10,559 nt of DNA, taken from an uncultured Eubacteriales bacterium (lineage in GTDB: Bacteria; Bacillota; Clostridia; Christensenellales; Aristaeellaceae). Made by a program: the position numbers and the translations under genes. The notes beneath the pieces are model-generated. The model saw only the letters and a program-made list of their open reading frames with translations. It searched no databases and was not told the DNA's origin. Positions 1-6,523 of this stretch are shown piece by piece. How positions within the stretch are numbered: the first letter of the stretch is position 1; every line of letters begins with the position of its first letter. The stretch is from positions 1-10,559 of the forward strand of contig USCW01000043.1 of NCBI GenBank assembly GCA_900553315.1, given 5' to 3'.

Positions 1-687
1 GTCCAGATAGGGGATGAAGCTCTCGCCGCTGTCCATCGGCACATCGACATAGACCTCGTCGAGCGCCTCGCGCCGGATCCAGTCCATGAAGTCGTCGAAC
101 GTCGCCTTGACCTCGACGCCGCAGACTCTGGTGGAGATCGCGGCGGGCGTGGCCTCCAGCAGCGAGACGCCCACGACCCGGCGGGACCAGTCCTTTTGAA
201 TCTCGGGGATCAGCCGCTCGGCCCGGTCCGACGTTGTGACGACGCCGACGAGCGTCTCCATGCCCCAGCTGCGCTGGAACCGGATGAGCAGCCGCTTTAA
301 AATCGCATGGGAGAACGGCAGCAGCACCGCGTTGACCGCGGGCACTGTGACCGCAAAATAACGGGAGTCCAGCATCGTGGCCTTGGCCAGCAGCATGCAG
401 CCTGCATAAACAAGGCCGAGCGCGATGTTGAACCGGAGGGAAAGGCTGATTTCCTCGTTTTCAGACCGTGTTACGATGTTTTTGTCCTGGTCAAAGAAGA
501 AGAAGGTGACGACGAACGCCACAAACAGCAGGCACAGGGTCTGCAGCCAATCGGTGCTGGTGTAGGGGATCAGCACGCCGAACAGCCCGTCGGTGATGAG
601 CCACGCCAGCAGCACGCTGACGGCCATCGTGAGCAGATCGGCGAAAAATACATAAGCGTATTGCAGCTTTTCGCGTTTACTTGTCAT
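1..687 (-). CDS. Polyprenyl glycosylphosphotransferase (exopolysaccharide initiation), N-terminal part, cut by window edge
   Basis: Reading the minus strand from ATG at 687 gives 229 uninterrupted codons to the window edge. The protein begins MTSKREKLQYAYVFFADLL. It has about four hydrophobic segments (residues ~10-31, 46-65, 86-104, 111-130). A soluble segment follows (~144-229) containing ETLVGVVTTSDRAERL and ALDEVYVDVP, the pattern of the CoA-binding-like domain found in the middle of WbaP/EpsL-type enzymes. Members of this family transfer a sugar-1-phosphate from a UDP-sugar to undecaprenyl phosphate in the membrane, starting capsule or exopolysaccharide repeat synthesis. The C-terminal catalytic sugar-transferase domain should lie beyond position 1 and is not seen, so the activity is inferred from the N-terminal half. 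A possible SD, AGAGAGGA, lies about 13 bases before the ATG, which is rather far. An extended -10 promoter lies just upstream. The c-di-GMP gene upstream is on the same strand. Confidence 0.82.
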   Translation of the reverse strand, partial: MTSKREKLQYAYVFFADLLTMAVSVLLAWLITDGLFGVLIPYTSTDWLQTLCLLFVAFVVTFFFFDQDKNIVTRSENEEISLSLRFNIALGLVYAGCMLLAKATMLDSRYFAVTVPAVNAVLLPFSHAILKRLLIRFQRSWGMETLVGVVTTSDRAERLIPEIQKDWSRRVVGVSLLEATPAAISTRVCGVEVKATFDDFMDWIRREALDEVYVDVPMDSGESFIPYLD

Positions 688-723
688 GAAGAAGGAGAAG
701 TCCTCTCTAATAGTTATCTTCTT

Positions 724-752
724 ATTTTACCATAGACAGAGGATATTTTCAA
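724..752 (-). promoter_or_regulatory. Sigma-A-type promoter with extended -10 for the glycosylphosphotransferase gene
   Basis: On the minus strand TTGAAA (752-747) is separated by 17 bases from TAAAAT (729-724). The bases TGG directly before the -10 make an extended -10 (TGnTAAAAT). Transcription would start near 717, leaving a leader of about 30 bases before the ATG at 687. The surrounding sequence is AT-rich, unlike the flanking genes. The gene can therefore be transcribed apart from the upstream signalling gene. Confidence 0.72.
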
Positions 753-797
753 CAAAATCCGCAATATCATAACAATTACACAATTTATAGTGGCGCG

Positions 798-854
798 GTA
801 GGGGAGGTATCCGCCGCCGCGCACGGGCACGGAGCGGTCAAGACCGCTCCCTAC
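798..854 (-). repeat. REP-like palindromic intergenic repeat, copy A
   Basis: The element has inverted ends (GTAGGGGAG at 798, CTCCCTAC ending at 854). It contains a 9-bp perfect inverted repeat, GGAGCGGTC/GACCGCTCC (831-839 and 842-850), and the 18-mer GAGGTATCCGCCGCCGCG (804-821). On the minus strand it begins GTAGGGAGCGGTCTTGACC, which closely matches copy B on the plus strand. No T-run follows the hairpin on either strand, so I do not call it an intrinsic terminator. It lies just past the stop of the c-di-GMP gene and before the promoter of the next gene. Confidence 0.62.
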
Positions 855-864
855 AAACCGCTCG

Positions 865-2850
865 TTATCGTGGCATCGTAGGGAGGGGTCTTGACCCCTC
901 CGCAGAGGTTTCCGCCGCCGCGAGCTCCGATTCGTTCTCCCGTCCGACGATCTCGGCCTTTAAGACGTCCTGAATTTCCACCAGGCATTCCAGCAGCAGG
1001 GGGTTGAACTGCCCGCAGTCGCCGTGCAGGATCATCTGCACCGCGGTGTCCGGTGAGTAGGCGGCCTTGTAGACGCGCTTGCTGACCAGCGCGTCGTAGA
1101 CGTCCGCCATCGAGACGATCTGCGCCGAAATCGGGATGTCGTCCCCGGCCAGGCCGTCGGGGTAGCCGCGGCCGTCCCAGCGCTCGTGGTGCCAGCGGCA
1201 GATGTCGTGGGCGGTCTTGACAAGCGCTTCGTTTTTATAGCGGCCCAGATGGTCCAGCATGTTCGCGCCCACAACGGTGTGGGTTTTCATAAGATCGAAC
1301 TCCTCCGGGGTAAGCCGCCCGGGCTTGTTCAGGATCTTATCGTCTATCGCAACCTTTCCGATGTCGTGCAGCGCCGATGCCATGACGATCAGCTCCTGCG
1401 TTTCGGGCGGCAGGTCATACTTGTCGGTTTTCTGCGTCAGCCGCTCCAGAAGGCGCTGGGTCAGCGTGCCGATGTGCAGCACGTGCTGGCCGCTCTCGCC
1501 GTTGCGGAACTCGACGACCTCGCTCAGGATCGAGATCATCATCTTGGTGTTTTTCTCTTTTTCCTTGATCTGGCTCGTCACCAGCGAGGCGAGCCGCCGC
1601 TGCTTGGCGTAGAGCTTGATCGTGTTGAAAACGCGGCGGTAGACGACGCCCGCATCGAACGGGCGGCTGACATAGTCCGAGACGCCCAGCTCGTAGGCGC
1701 GGCGCACAACGGTGTCGGCGTCCTCGCTCGAGATCATGATGACGGGGATGTCCTCGATCCAGTGGCTGCGGTTCATCTCGCTCAGCACCGCAAAGCCGTC
1801 CATGACCGGCATGACGATGTCCAGCAGGATCAGCGCGATGCCGGTGTCGTACTGCTCCAGCATGGCCAGGCATTCCCTGCCGTTCGTCGCCTCCAGAATG
1901 TTGTAGTCGCTGCCCAGGATCTCCGCCAGAATGGCGCGGTTCATCTCGGAGTCGTCCACAATTAAAATGCTCTGGCGGGTCTGGCTTTCGCGCCCGGCAG
2001 CGCTCAAAGCGCCGTCCCGGGCGTTGTCCTCGGTCACGACCATGTTTTTGTGGTTCTTGGCCTGGTACATTAGCTTGTCGGCACGGGAGACTGCCTGATC
2101 CACGGTCTCGCCGGGCTGCGTTATCACGCCGCCGATGCTGGCGGACAGCTGCAGACGGGAATACCCCGGCACGCTGGCGGTGTGCAGCTGCTCCCGGATG
2201 CGGTCCAGCTTGGCCAGGAACGCCGCGCGCTCAATGCTCGGCAGCACCAGCAGGAACTCGTCGCCGCCGTAGCGGATGAGCACGTCCGATTTGCGGATGC
2301 AGGCGCGCACCACGTCAACGCAGGTGCGCAGCGCTATGTCGCCGGCCTGATGGCCGTAGGTGTCGTTGATCAATTTAAAGTCGTCCAGATCCAGCACGGC
2401 CACACCGGCGGGGTCGGTCTTGTCCTTGAGCGCGTCCTCAAAGTAGAGGCGGTTGTAGCTGTCGGTCAGTGCATCGTGGTAGAGCTTGGTGTGGTAGCTC
2501 GCGATGCTGTCTATCAGGCGGTCCCCGTTTTCGGGGTCAATGAGGGTCTCGCCGTCCAGCTTCTGGATCAGCTCCATGACACAGGGAACGCCGTCAACCT
2601 CGCGGTAGACGGCGGTGACCTGAAAGACCTCGCTGCCCATGTATTCCAGCTTGGTGCGCTGGCGGTGATCCTCCAGCACCTGCCGGGAGATGCAGTTCCG
2701 GCAGGGGGTGTTTTTGCCCCAATAGCTGTAGCAGCTGCAAAAGCTGTTGACGGACTCCTCGCCGCCGACCTGCGCAGCATCCAGCAGCCGCACCACAGTA
2801 AAAATGGTGCGGTATTGGGCCATTTCCGTTTCGACCTGTTCTCTGGTCAT
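865..2850 (-). CDS. c-di-GMP turnover protein: Cys-rich PAS-like / GGDEF / receiver / HD-GYP (661 aa)
   Basis: Four regions can be read in order. Residues ~10-95 form a PAS-like sensor region with C38, C40, C50 and C53 (FCSCYSYWGKNTPCRNC). Residues ~122-270 are a GGDEF domain with intact active site GGDEF (195-199), metal-binding D154 in DLDDFK, and an inhibitory I-site RKSD (186-189) five residues before it. Residues ~293-412 are a receiver domain with acidic pair D299-D300 and phospho-acceptor D344 (LLDIVMP), but with R396 where the usual Lys stands (SRPFD). Residues ~436-630 are an HD-GYP domain with HD (495-496), HHE (554-556) and GYP (562-564). GGDEF domains make c-di-GMP and HD-GYP domains hydrolyse it, so the protein could do both, gated by the sensor and phosphorylation. 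No membrane segment is seen, so it is probably cytoplasmic. The ATG at 2850 has AGGCGGA upstream. The last ~18 residues are encoded by a palindromic repeat. It is divergent from the 3059 gene. Confidence 0.93.
   Translation of the reverse strand: MTREQVETEMAQYRTIFTVVRLLDAAQVGGEESVNSFCSCYSYWGKNTPCRNCISRQVLEDHRQRTKLEYMGSEVFQVTAVYREVDGVPCVMELIQKLDGETLIDPENGDRLIDSIASYHTKLYHDALTDSYNRLYFEDALKDKTDPAGVAVLDLDDFKLINDTYGHQAGDIALRTCVDVVRACIRKSDVLIRYGGDEFLLVLPSIERAAFLAKLDRIREQLHTASVPGYSRLQLSASIGGVITQPGETVDQAVSRADKLMYQAKNHKNMVVTEDNARDGALSAAGRESQTRQSILIVDDSEMNRAILAEILGSDYNILEATNGRECLAMLEQYDTGIALILLDIVMPVMDGFAVLSEMNRSHWIEDIPVIMISSEDADTVVRRAYELGVSDYVSRPFDAGVVYRRVFNTIKLYAKQRRLASLVTSQIKEKEKNTKMMISILSEVVEFRNGESGQHVLHIGTLTQRLLERLTQKTDKYDLPPETQELIVMASALHDIGKVAIDDKILNKPGRLTPEEFDLMKTHTVVGANMLDHLGRYKNEALVKTAHDICRWHHERWDGRGYPDGLAGDDIPISAQIVSMADVYDALVSKRVYKAAYSPDTAVQMILHGDCGQFNPLLLECLVEIQDVLKAEIVGRENESELAAAETSAEGSRPLPTMPR
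878..922 (+). repeat. REP-like palindromic repeat, copy B, inside the 3' end of the c-di-GMP gene
   Basis: This copy begins GTAGGGAGGGGTCTTGACC. It has a 9-bp inverted repeat, GGAGGGGTC/GACCCCTCC (882-890 and 893-901), followed by the 18-mer GAGGTTTCCGCCGCCGCG (905-922), which matches copy A's 18-mer at 17 of 18 positions. The palindrome modules of the two copies point away from each other, while the 18-mers are in the same orientation, so the copies are rearranged relative to one another. Copy B lies wholly within the coding region of the 865-2850 gene. Confidence 0.6.
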
Positions 2851-2909
2851 AATGCTTCCGCCTTTGTGTGAAGGAATGGGTAGATAAAAATTGTGTTATA
2901 TATAAGAAC

Positions 2910-2939
2910 ATTATAGCATTGCAGGGTGTTTTTTGTCAA
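2910..2939 (-). promoter_or_regulatory. Near-consensus sigma-A promoter for the c-di-GMP gene
   Basis: On the minus strand a perfect TTGACA (2939-2934) and a perfect TATAAT (2915-2910) are separated by 18 bases. Transcription would begin near 2903, giving a leader of about 50 bases before the ATG at 2850. Both hexamers match consensus, so basal expression is probably strong and any control is more likely at protein level or by a repressor. The AT-rich tract 2879-2940 stands out from the GC-rich surroundings. I find no equally good plus-strand promoter for the divergent gene. Confidence 0.8.
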
Positions 2940-3058
2940 TGTGGTAAGGGGAGACCCCATGACCGCCCGGCAGCGGATTGCCGCAGGGGCAGCCTCCCGG
3001 CGGCCCTGTCCTACCCGCTGCCCGCCCCGCATATACATACCGCAGGAGGTGTGTTGTC

Positions 3059-4141
3059 TTGAAATCTCGCCGCATCCTTGCCGTGGCTGTTTCTCTGCTG
3101 ATGATCGCAGGCGTTCTGTTCCATCACATCACTTCACATACTGCCGTCCCCTTCGCTCCCTCGCAGAGCATCCCGCGCACGCTGCTCCGTGTATGGGACG
3201 TGTCCGGCCCCACGGGCTCCAGCGCATGGCTTCGTGGACAATGTGCGGCTTTTGAGCGGCAGAATGCCGGGGTATCCGTGTATCTGCGACAGGTCTCCGC
3301 AGAGGAATGTCTGGCGGAGGGATGCATTCTGCCGGATGTACTGGTCTTTTCCGGCGGCACCTTCACTGCGCCTGAGCAACTGCTCATCCCGCTGCAAGGC
3401 GAAACGAGGCTTCGGGAAAGCTATGTGCAAAGCGGACGCTGGCTGGGTGCGCAATACGCGCTGCCGCTGGCCGCAGAGGGCTGGGTGTTGGCCGTGGACG
3501 GCAAGCTATCCCCGGAAACGGTTGCGACGCCCGCACCAACGACCCTGCTGGGCCGTGCCATGCCCTCCATGGAAGCCGTCACCGCCACACCGGCGATGCT
3601 CCCGCTGGAAGCCTTGGGCACCCTGCAAACGCCTTTGCTGGCGCGAGGACAAGGGCTATTCGCGCTGCATACGCTGCTGAAGGGAGCCGCTCTGCCGCTG
3701 CAGGATACGGCACTAACACAAGCGGAAATCGCCGCCGCATTTCGACGCGGCGCGTGCGGATCCGCCCTGCTCACCTCGGGACAGTACGCCCGTTTAGTTG
3801 CACGGGACAACCTCTCTGCCGCGCTGTTCCTGCCGCCGGAGGCGCTGGCTCCCGTGGTGCTGTATGCCGGCGTTACGGTCGACGCCTCCCCCACAGCCGC
3901 CGCGTTTCTGCGCTTCCTCAGCGAAGCGGATGCGCAGCGCGCCCTCGTCAAGCAGCAGCTTTTCTCCGTGCGGGAGGACGTAGCGCTTTACCCGCAAACG
4001 CCTTGGAGCACGCTGGAACGCACGCTGATGGCAGGCTGTCCCGTCAATGCCTTCTGGCCGCAGGCGCGCATTGACAATGCCGCACGTCAGGTCTATCGTG
4101 GTGAGCGTCCGCTGGCAGAAACGCTCGCGGAACTGCGATAG
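3059..4141 (+). CDS. Extracellular solute-binding-like protein, orphan, TTG start (360 aa)
   Basis: I chose TTG at 3059 because AGGAGGT (3044-3050) lies 8 bases before it and translation then opens with a signal-like sequence: KSRR followed by a hydrophobic core ILAVAVSLLMIAGVLF. The in-frame reading upstream of 3059 is Pro/Arg-rich and has no SD. No lipobox Cys is seen, so the protein is secreted or stays anchored by its N-terminus. After the leader come LLRVWDVSGP, an amphipathic stretch WLRGQCAAFERQNAGVSVYL, and PDVLVFSGG. YALPLAAEGWVLAVD follows further on. This order resembles family-1 (sugar-type) ABC solute-binding proteins, which capture ligands outside the membrane. The protein is shorter than typical members (about 400-450 aa), and no permease or ATPase gene is adjacent, so transport is not shown. 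It could be a sensor or structural derivative. The next gene has its own promoter. Confidence 0.72.
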   Translation: MKSRRILAVAVSLLMIAGVLFHHITSHTAVPFAPSQSIPRTLLRVWDVSGPTGSSAWLRGQCAAFERQNAGVSVYLRQVSAEECLAEGCILPDVLVFSGGTFTAPEQLLIPLQGETRLRESYVQSGRWLGAQYALPLAAEGWVLAVDGKLSPETVATPAPTTLLGRAMPSMEAVTATPAMLPLEALGTLQTPLLARGQGLFALHTLLKGAALPLQDTALTQAEIAAAFRRGACGSALLTSGQYARLVARDNLSAALFLPPEALAPVVLYAGVTVDASPTAAAFLRFLSEADAQRALVKQQLFSVREDVALYPQTPWSTLERTLMAGCPVNAFWPQARIDNAARQVYRGERPLAETLAELR

Positions 4142-4227
4142 GAGGTTTCCCAATAATGTAATGTAACAATTCTGCGCCCGCCGCCTGTAAAATTGCCGCC
4201 GCAGCCCCGTTTTCCCGCTGCGCCAGC

Positions 4228-4257
4228 TTGACAGAGAGCCGCCTTGCCGAGTACAAT
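4228..4257 (+). promoter_or_regulatory. Sigma-A promoter for the surface-protein gene
   Basis: A perfect TTGACA (4228-4233) is followed after 18 bases by TACAAT (4252-4257). The predicted transcript start is near 4264, which leaves a leader of about 104 bases before the ATG at 4368. The promoter sits in the 226-base gap after the solute-binding-like gene, so the surface protein can be expressed separately. Confidence 0.76.
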
Positions 4258-4263
4258 AGTCTA

Positions 4264-4367
4264 GAAGGTTTCTATGTCCCCGCGGCACGCTGTTCACACC
4301 GCGGGCGGATGAATGCCTGACCCGAAGTTCGGAAGGAGGAGGGCGGCGGCGCTGCCCGTATACTGCA
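4264..4367 (+). promoter_or_regulatory. Structured 5' leader with SD, spacer hairpin and a possible 12-codon leader ORF
   Basis: The leader holds three possible hairpins: CCCGCGG/CCGCGGG (4279-4285 and 4299-4305, 13-base loop), the short palindrome CCGAAGTTCGG (4322-4332), and GGGCGGCGGCGCTGCCC (4341-4357, 7-bp stem with one G-U pair, 3-base loop). The strong SD GGAAGGAGGA (4331-4340) lies 27 bases from the ATG, too far for normal use. The third hairpin fills that spacer and leaves 10 bases before the start. A 12-codon frame with ATG at 4274, preceded by GAAGG, ends at TGA 4310-4312 and lies across the first hairpin. It matches no riboswitch class I recognise. Confidence 0.5.
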
Positions 4368-6419
4368 ATGAAACGACGGATTTTACTCGGGCTGATCGTG
4401 TGCCTTGCCCTGTGCTGCTTGTTTGGCACAGCCATGGCCGCCTACGACCCGTTGAAGGTCTCCATGAGCTTGAGCCAGACCAAGTTCACCGAAACGCAGT
4501 CCATCACGGTCTCCATCACCGTGTCCAACACGGGCGAGGGCGACATGCCCGGCCCTGTGACGCTGTATTATCCCAACGGCAATCAGGTTGAAGAGTTTGG
4601 CAGCCCTACCCTGACCGTGGGCAGCAGCCAGTCTTGGAGCGGCACGTGGAAGGTGACCCAGAAGCAGCTGGAGGCCGGAAAGATCACCTTCAAGATCAAG
4701 TATTCCGTCTATGATGACGACGGCGAGTTGCTCAATAAGACCAAGAATTTCTCTAAGGCTATTACCTACACCGCCGAAAGCGACACCTCCACCAGCAATC
4801 CCGCTGCAGGCGACTCCACCACGACCACCAGCAGCACCGCCGCTGGGAAAGTGCAGGTGGAAATCAACCGCACCATCACCCCGCCCATCGCCTCTAAGGG
4901 GCAGGAGGTCAGCGTGGTTTACGACGTGGTGAACGCCGGCGAGGTGGACATCACCAACGTGACCATCAAGGAAAATAGCAGTATTTCCAAGACCTCCGGC
5001 ACCATTGCGTCCATCAAGGCGGGTGAACGCGGCTCCTACACCTTCACCGTGAAGATGGGCACCAAGAATTTGACCAGTCAGCCCACCATCACCTATAAGG
5101 CAAACGGTAAAACGCAGTCCACCAAGAAGGAAAAAGCAACCATTCAGTATGGCGAGGTGAATCTGAGCGCTACGCTGGCCGCCGATAAAAAGGGCGGCTC
5201 GGCGGGCGACGTTGTCACGCTGACGCTGACGCTGAAGAATACCGGCAGCGTGGATTATAACAACATCACCGTCACCGATTCCACGCTGGGCACCGTTTTC
5301 CAGAACGAGACGCTGGCCAAGGGCAAGACGGCGAAGCTTACCAAGGAAGTTACCATCACCGATTCCGTGGACTATCTCTTCACCGTGACCGGCATCAACG
5401 CCGCAGAGATGGAAACCACCACCACCACGAACAAGGTCTCTGTCTCCATGGTAAGCCCAGAAAATCAGGTGAGCCTGTCCGTGAATGCAGAAAGCGACCG
5501 GGATACCGTTTATGCCATTCCCGGTACCGTCAAGTTCACCGTAACCGTGACCAACAACGGTCAGAACGAGGTCAAAGACGTGAATGTTACCGCGTCTGGC
5601 GTGAAGTTATACAACTTCCCCTCCATTCTGGCGGGCGAAAGCCGCTCCTTCACCCGTGATATTGATGTCTCCATGGCGGGTCAGTACCAGTTTGTCGCCA
5701 CGTGCAAGAACATTTTGCAGGAGGACGTTTCCTTCAACAGCAATATCCTGTACATCGGCTATGCGGATCCCACGCCGGTACCCACCGAGGCGCCTATCGT
5801 CACGCCGCCTCAGCCCGTGCATGAGGATATTCCCACGGACGACGGACTGCCGTCCTACGTGAGCTCCGTGCAGAGCTTGCTGCGCGTGCTGTGGATTGTC
5901 TGCCTGATTCTGGCGATCATCAGCGGCCTCCTACTGGCGATTGGTCTGGTGCGCCGTGCGCAGCAGAAGGCTCAGTCCGATAAGGCTTACGACCATCTGG
6001 AACGCGGCAATTACCGTGACTACAACGCTCCCGCGCCGAAGGAAAAGTCGCACAAGGGCGGTCACAGCGAGTCCCCCATGGCTACAATATCTGAGGAAGC
6101 TGACTTGACCGCTCCTGAAGCGGAAACGGCCGAGCAGGTCGCGGAAGAGGAAATCGAGGATGAAACTGGTCTGCCCGCCCAGTACGACACAGAGCAGGTC
6201 GAAGAGGCAGGCGGCACGGAACAGGACGGCGGTGTGCTGGAGGAGACCATGCAGGCGCTGTATCCCCGCACCAGCGGACGGCGCATCTCCCAAACCTCAC
6301 CCATGGAAAACAGCGAGGAAAGCTCCGACGACGCTTCTGAAACGTCCGCGCAGACGACGGCTTCCAACGCCTCGGAGGCTCCGCGGCGTCGCCGTTCCAG
6401 CAGACACTACGATGACTAA
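4368..6419 (+). CDS. Secreted, membrane-anchored CARDB/DUF11-like multi-repeat surface protein (683 aa)
   Basis: The protein opens with a signal peptide: MKRR, a hydrophobic core (5-21), then a likely cleavage after TAMA (residue 24). Four beta-sandwich-like segments follow at ~27-135, 160-260, 262-360 and 367-463. Each has alternating hydrophobic strands and motifs such as VSNTGEGDMPG, VVNAGEVDITNVTI, LKNTGSVDYNNITVTD and VTNNGQNEVKDVNV, the pattern of CARDB and DUF11 (COG1361-like) domains. A Ser/Thr linker (138-160) and a Pro-rich linker (466-490) precede one membrane segment (VLWIVCLILAIISGLLLAIG, ~507-526). A cytoplasmic tail (~530-683) is strongly acidic in its middle and ends in RRRRSSRHYDD. 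Such domains usually act in adhesion or cell-surface assembly, but the precise role is unknown. No sortase motif is seen, so it is anchored by the helix. The start is fixed by the signal peptide, because no other in-frame start lies between SD and ATG. An intrinsic terminator follows. Confidence 0.82.
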   Translation: MKRRILLGLIVCLALCCLFGTAMAAYDPLKVSMSLSQTKFTETQSITVSITVSNTGEGDMPGPVTLYYPNGNQVEEFGSPTLTVGSSQSWSGTWKVTQKQLEAGKITFKIKYSVYDDDGELLNKTKNFSKAITYTAESDTSTSNPAAGDSTTTTSSTAAGKVQVEINRTITPPIASKGQEVSVVYDVVNAGEVDITNVTIKENSSISKTSGTIASIKAGERGSYTFTVKMGTKNLTSQPTITYKANGKTQSTKKEKATIQYGEVNLSATLAADKKGGSAGDVVTLTLTLKNTGSVDYNNITVTDSTLGTVFQNETLAKGKTAKLTKEVTITDSVDYLFTVTGINAAEMETTTTTNKVSVSMVSPENQVSLSVNAESDRDTVYAIPGTVKFTVTVTNNGQNEVKDVNVTASGVKLYNFPSILAGESRSFTRDIDVSMAGQYQFVATCKNILQEDVSFNSNILYIGYADPTPVPTEAPIVTPPQPVHEDIPTDDGLPSYVSSVQSLLRVLWIVCLILAIISGLLLAIGLVRRAQQKAQSDKAYDHLERGNYRDYNAPAPKEKSHKGGHSESPMATISEEADLTAPEAETAEQVAEEEIEDETGLPAQYDTEQVEEAGGTEQDGGVLEETMQALYPRTSGRRISQTSPMENSEESSDDASETSAQTTASNASEAPRRRRSSRHYDD

Positions 6420-6436
6420 GCTGTTACACCGGCTTT

Positions 6437-6472
6437 GCCCCGCGACGCCTTCTGCGCATCGCGGGGCCTTTT
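6437..6472 (+). terminator. Rho-independent terminator after the surface-protein gene
   Basis: GCCCCGCGA (6437-6445) pairs perfectly with TCGCGGGGC (6459-6467). The loop can form a further 3-bp CGC/GCG stem, and the run CTTTTC follows at 6468-6473. The hairpin begins 18 bases after the TAA stop. It separates the surface-protein transcript from tyrA. Confidence 0.82.
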
Positions 6473-6523
6473 CAACGGAAGCGCACACTTTCATTTATTA
6501 CACATGAGAAGGAAGGATGCCTT

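Noticed and set aside
831..850. Perfect 9-bp inverted repeat as terminator of the c-di-GMP gene
   Set aside because: No T-run follows on the minus strand and the same palindrome recurs within the gene, so it fits a repeat family better than a terminator.
1186..1965. A plus-strand open frame of about 259 codons opposite the c-di-GMP gene
   Set aside because: It is the mirror of intact receiver and HD-GYP motifs on the minus strand and shows no domain or SD of its own.
2978..3058. An earlier TTG start (2978) for the solute-binding-like gene
   Set aside because: It would place 27 Pro/Arg-rich residues before the signal sequence and has no SD, while TTG at 3059 has AGGAGGT 8 bases upstream.
4142..4165. 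An SD-like GGAGG after the solute-binding-like stop, followed by ATG TAA
   Set aside because: The frame is one codon long and nothing beyond it resembles a gene remnant, so I do not call a pseudogene.
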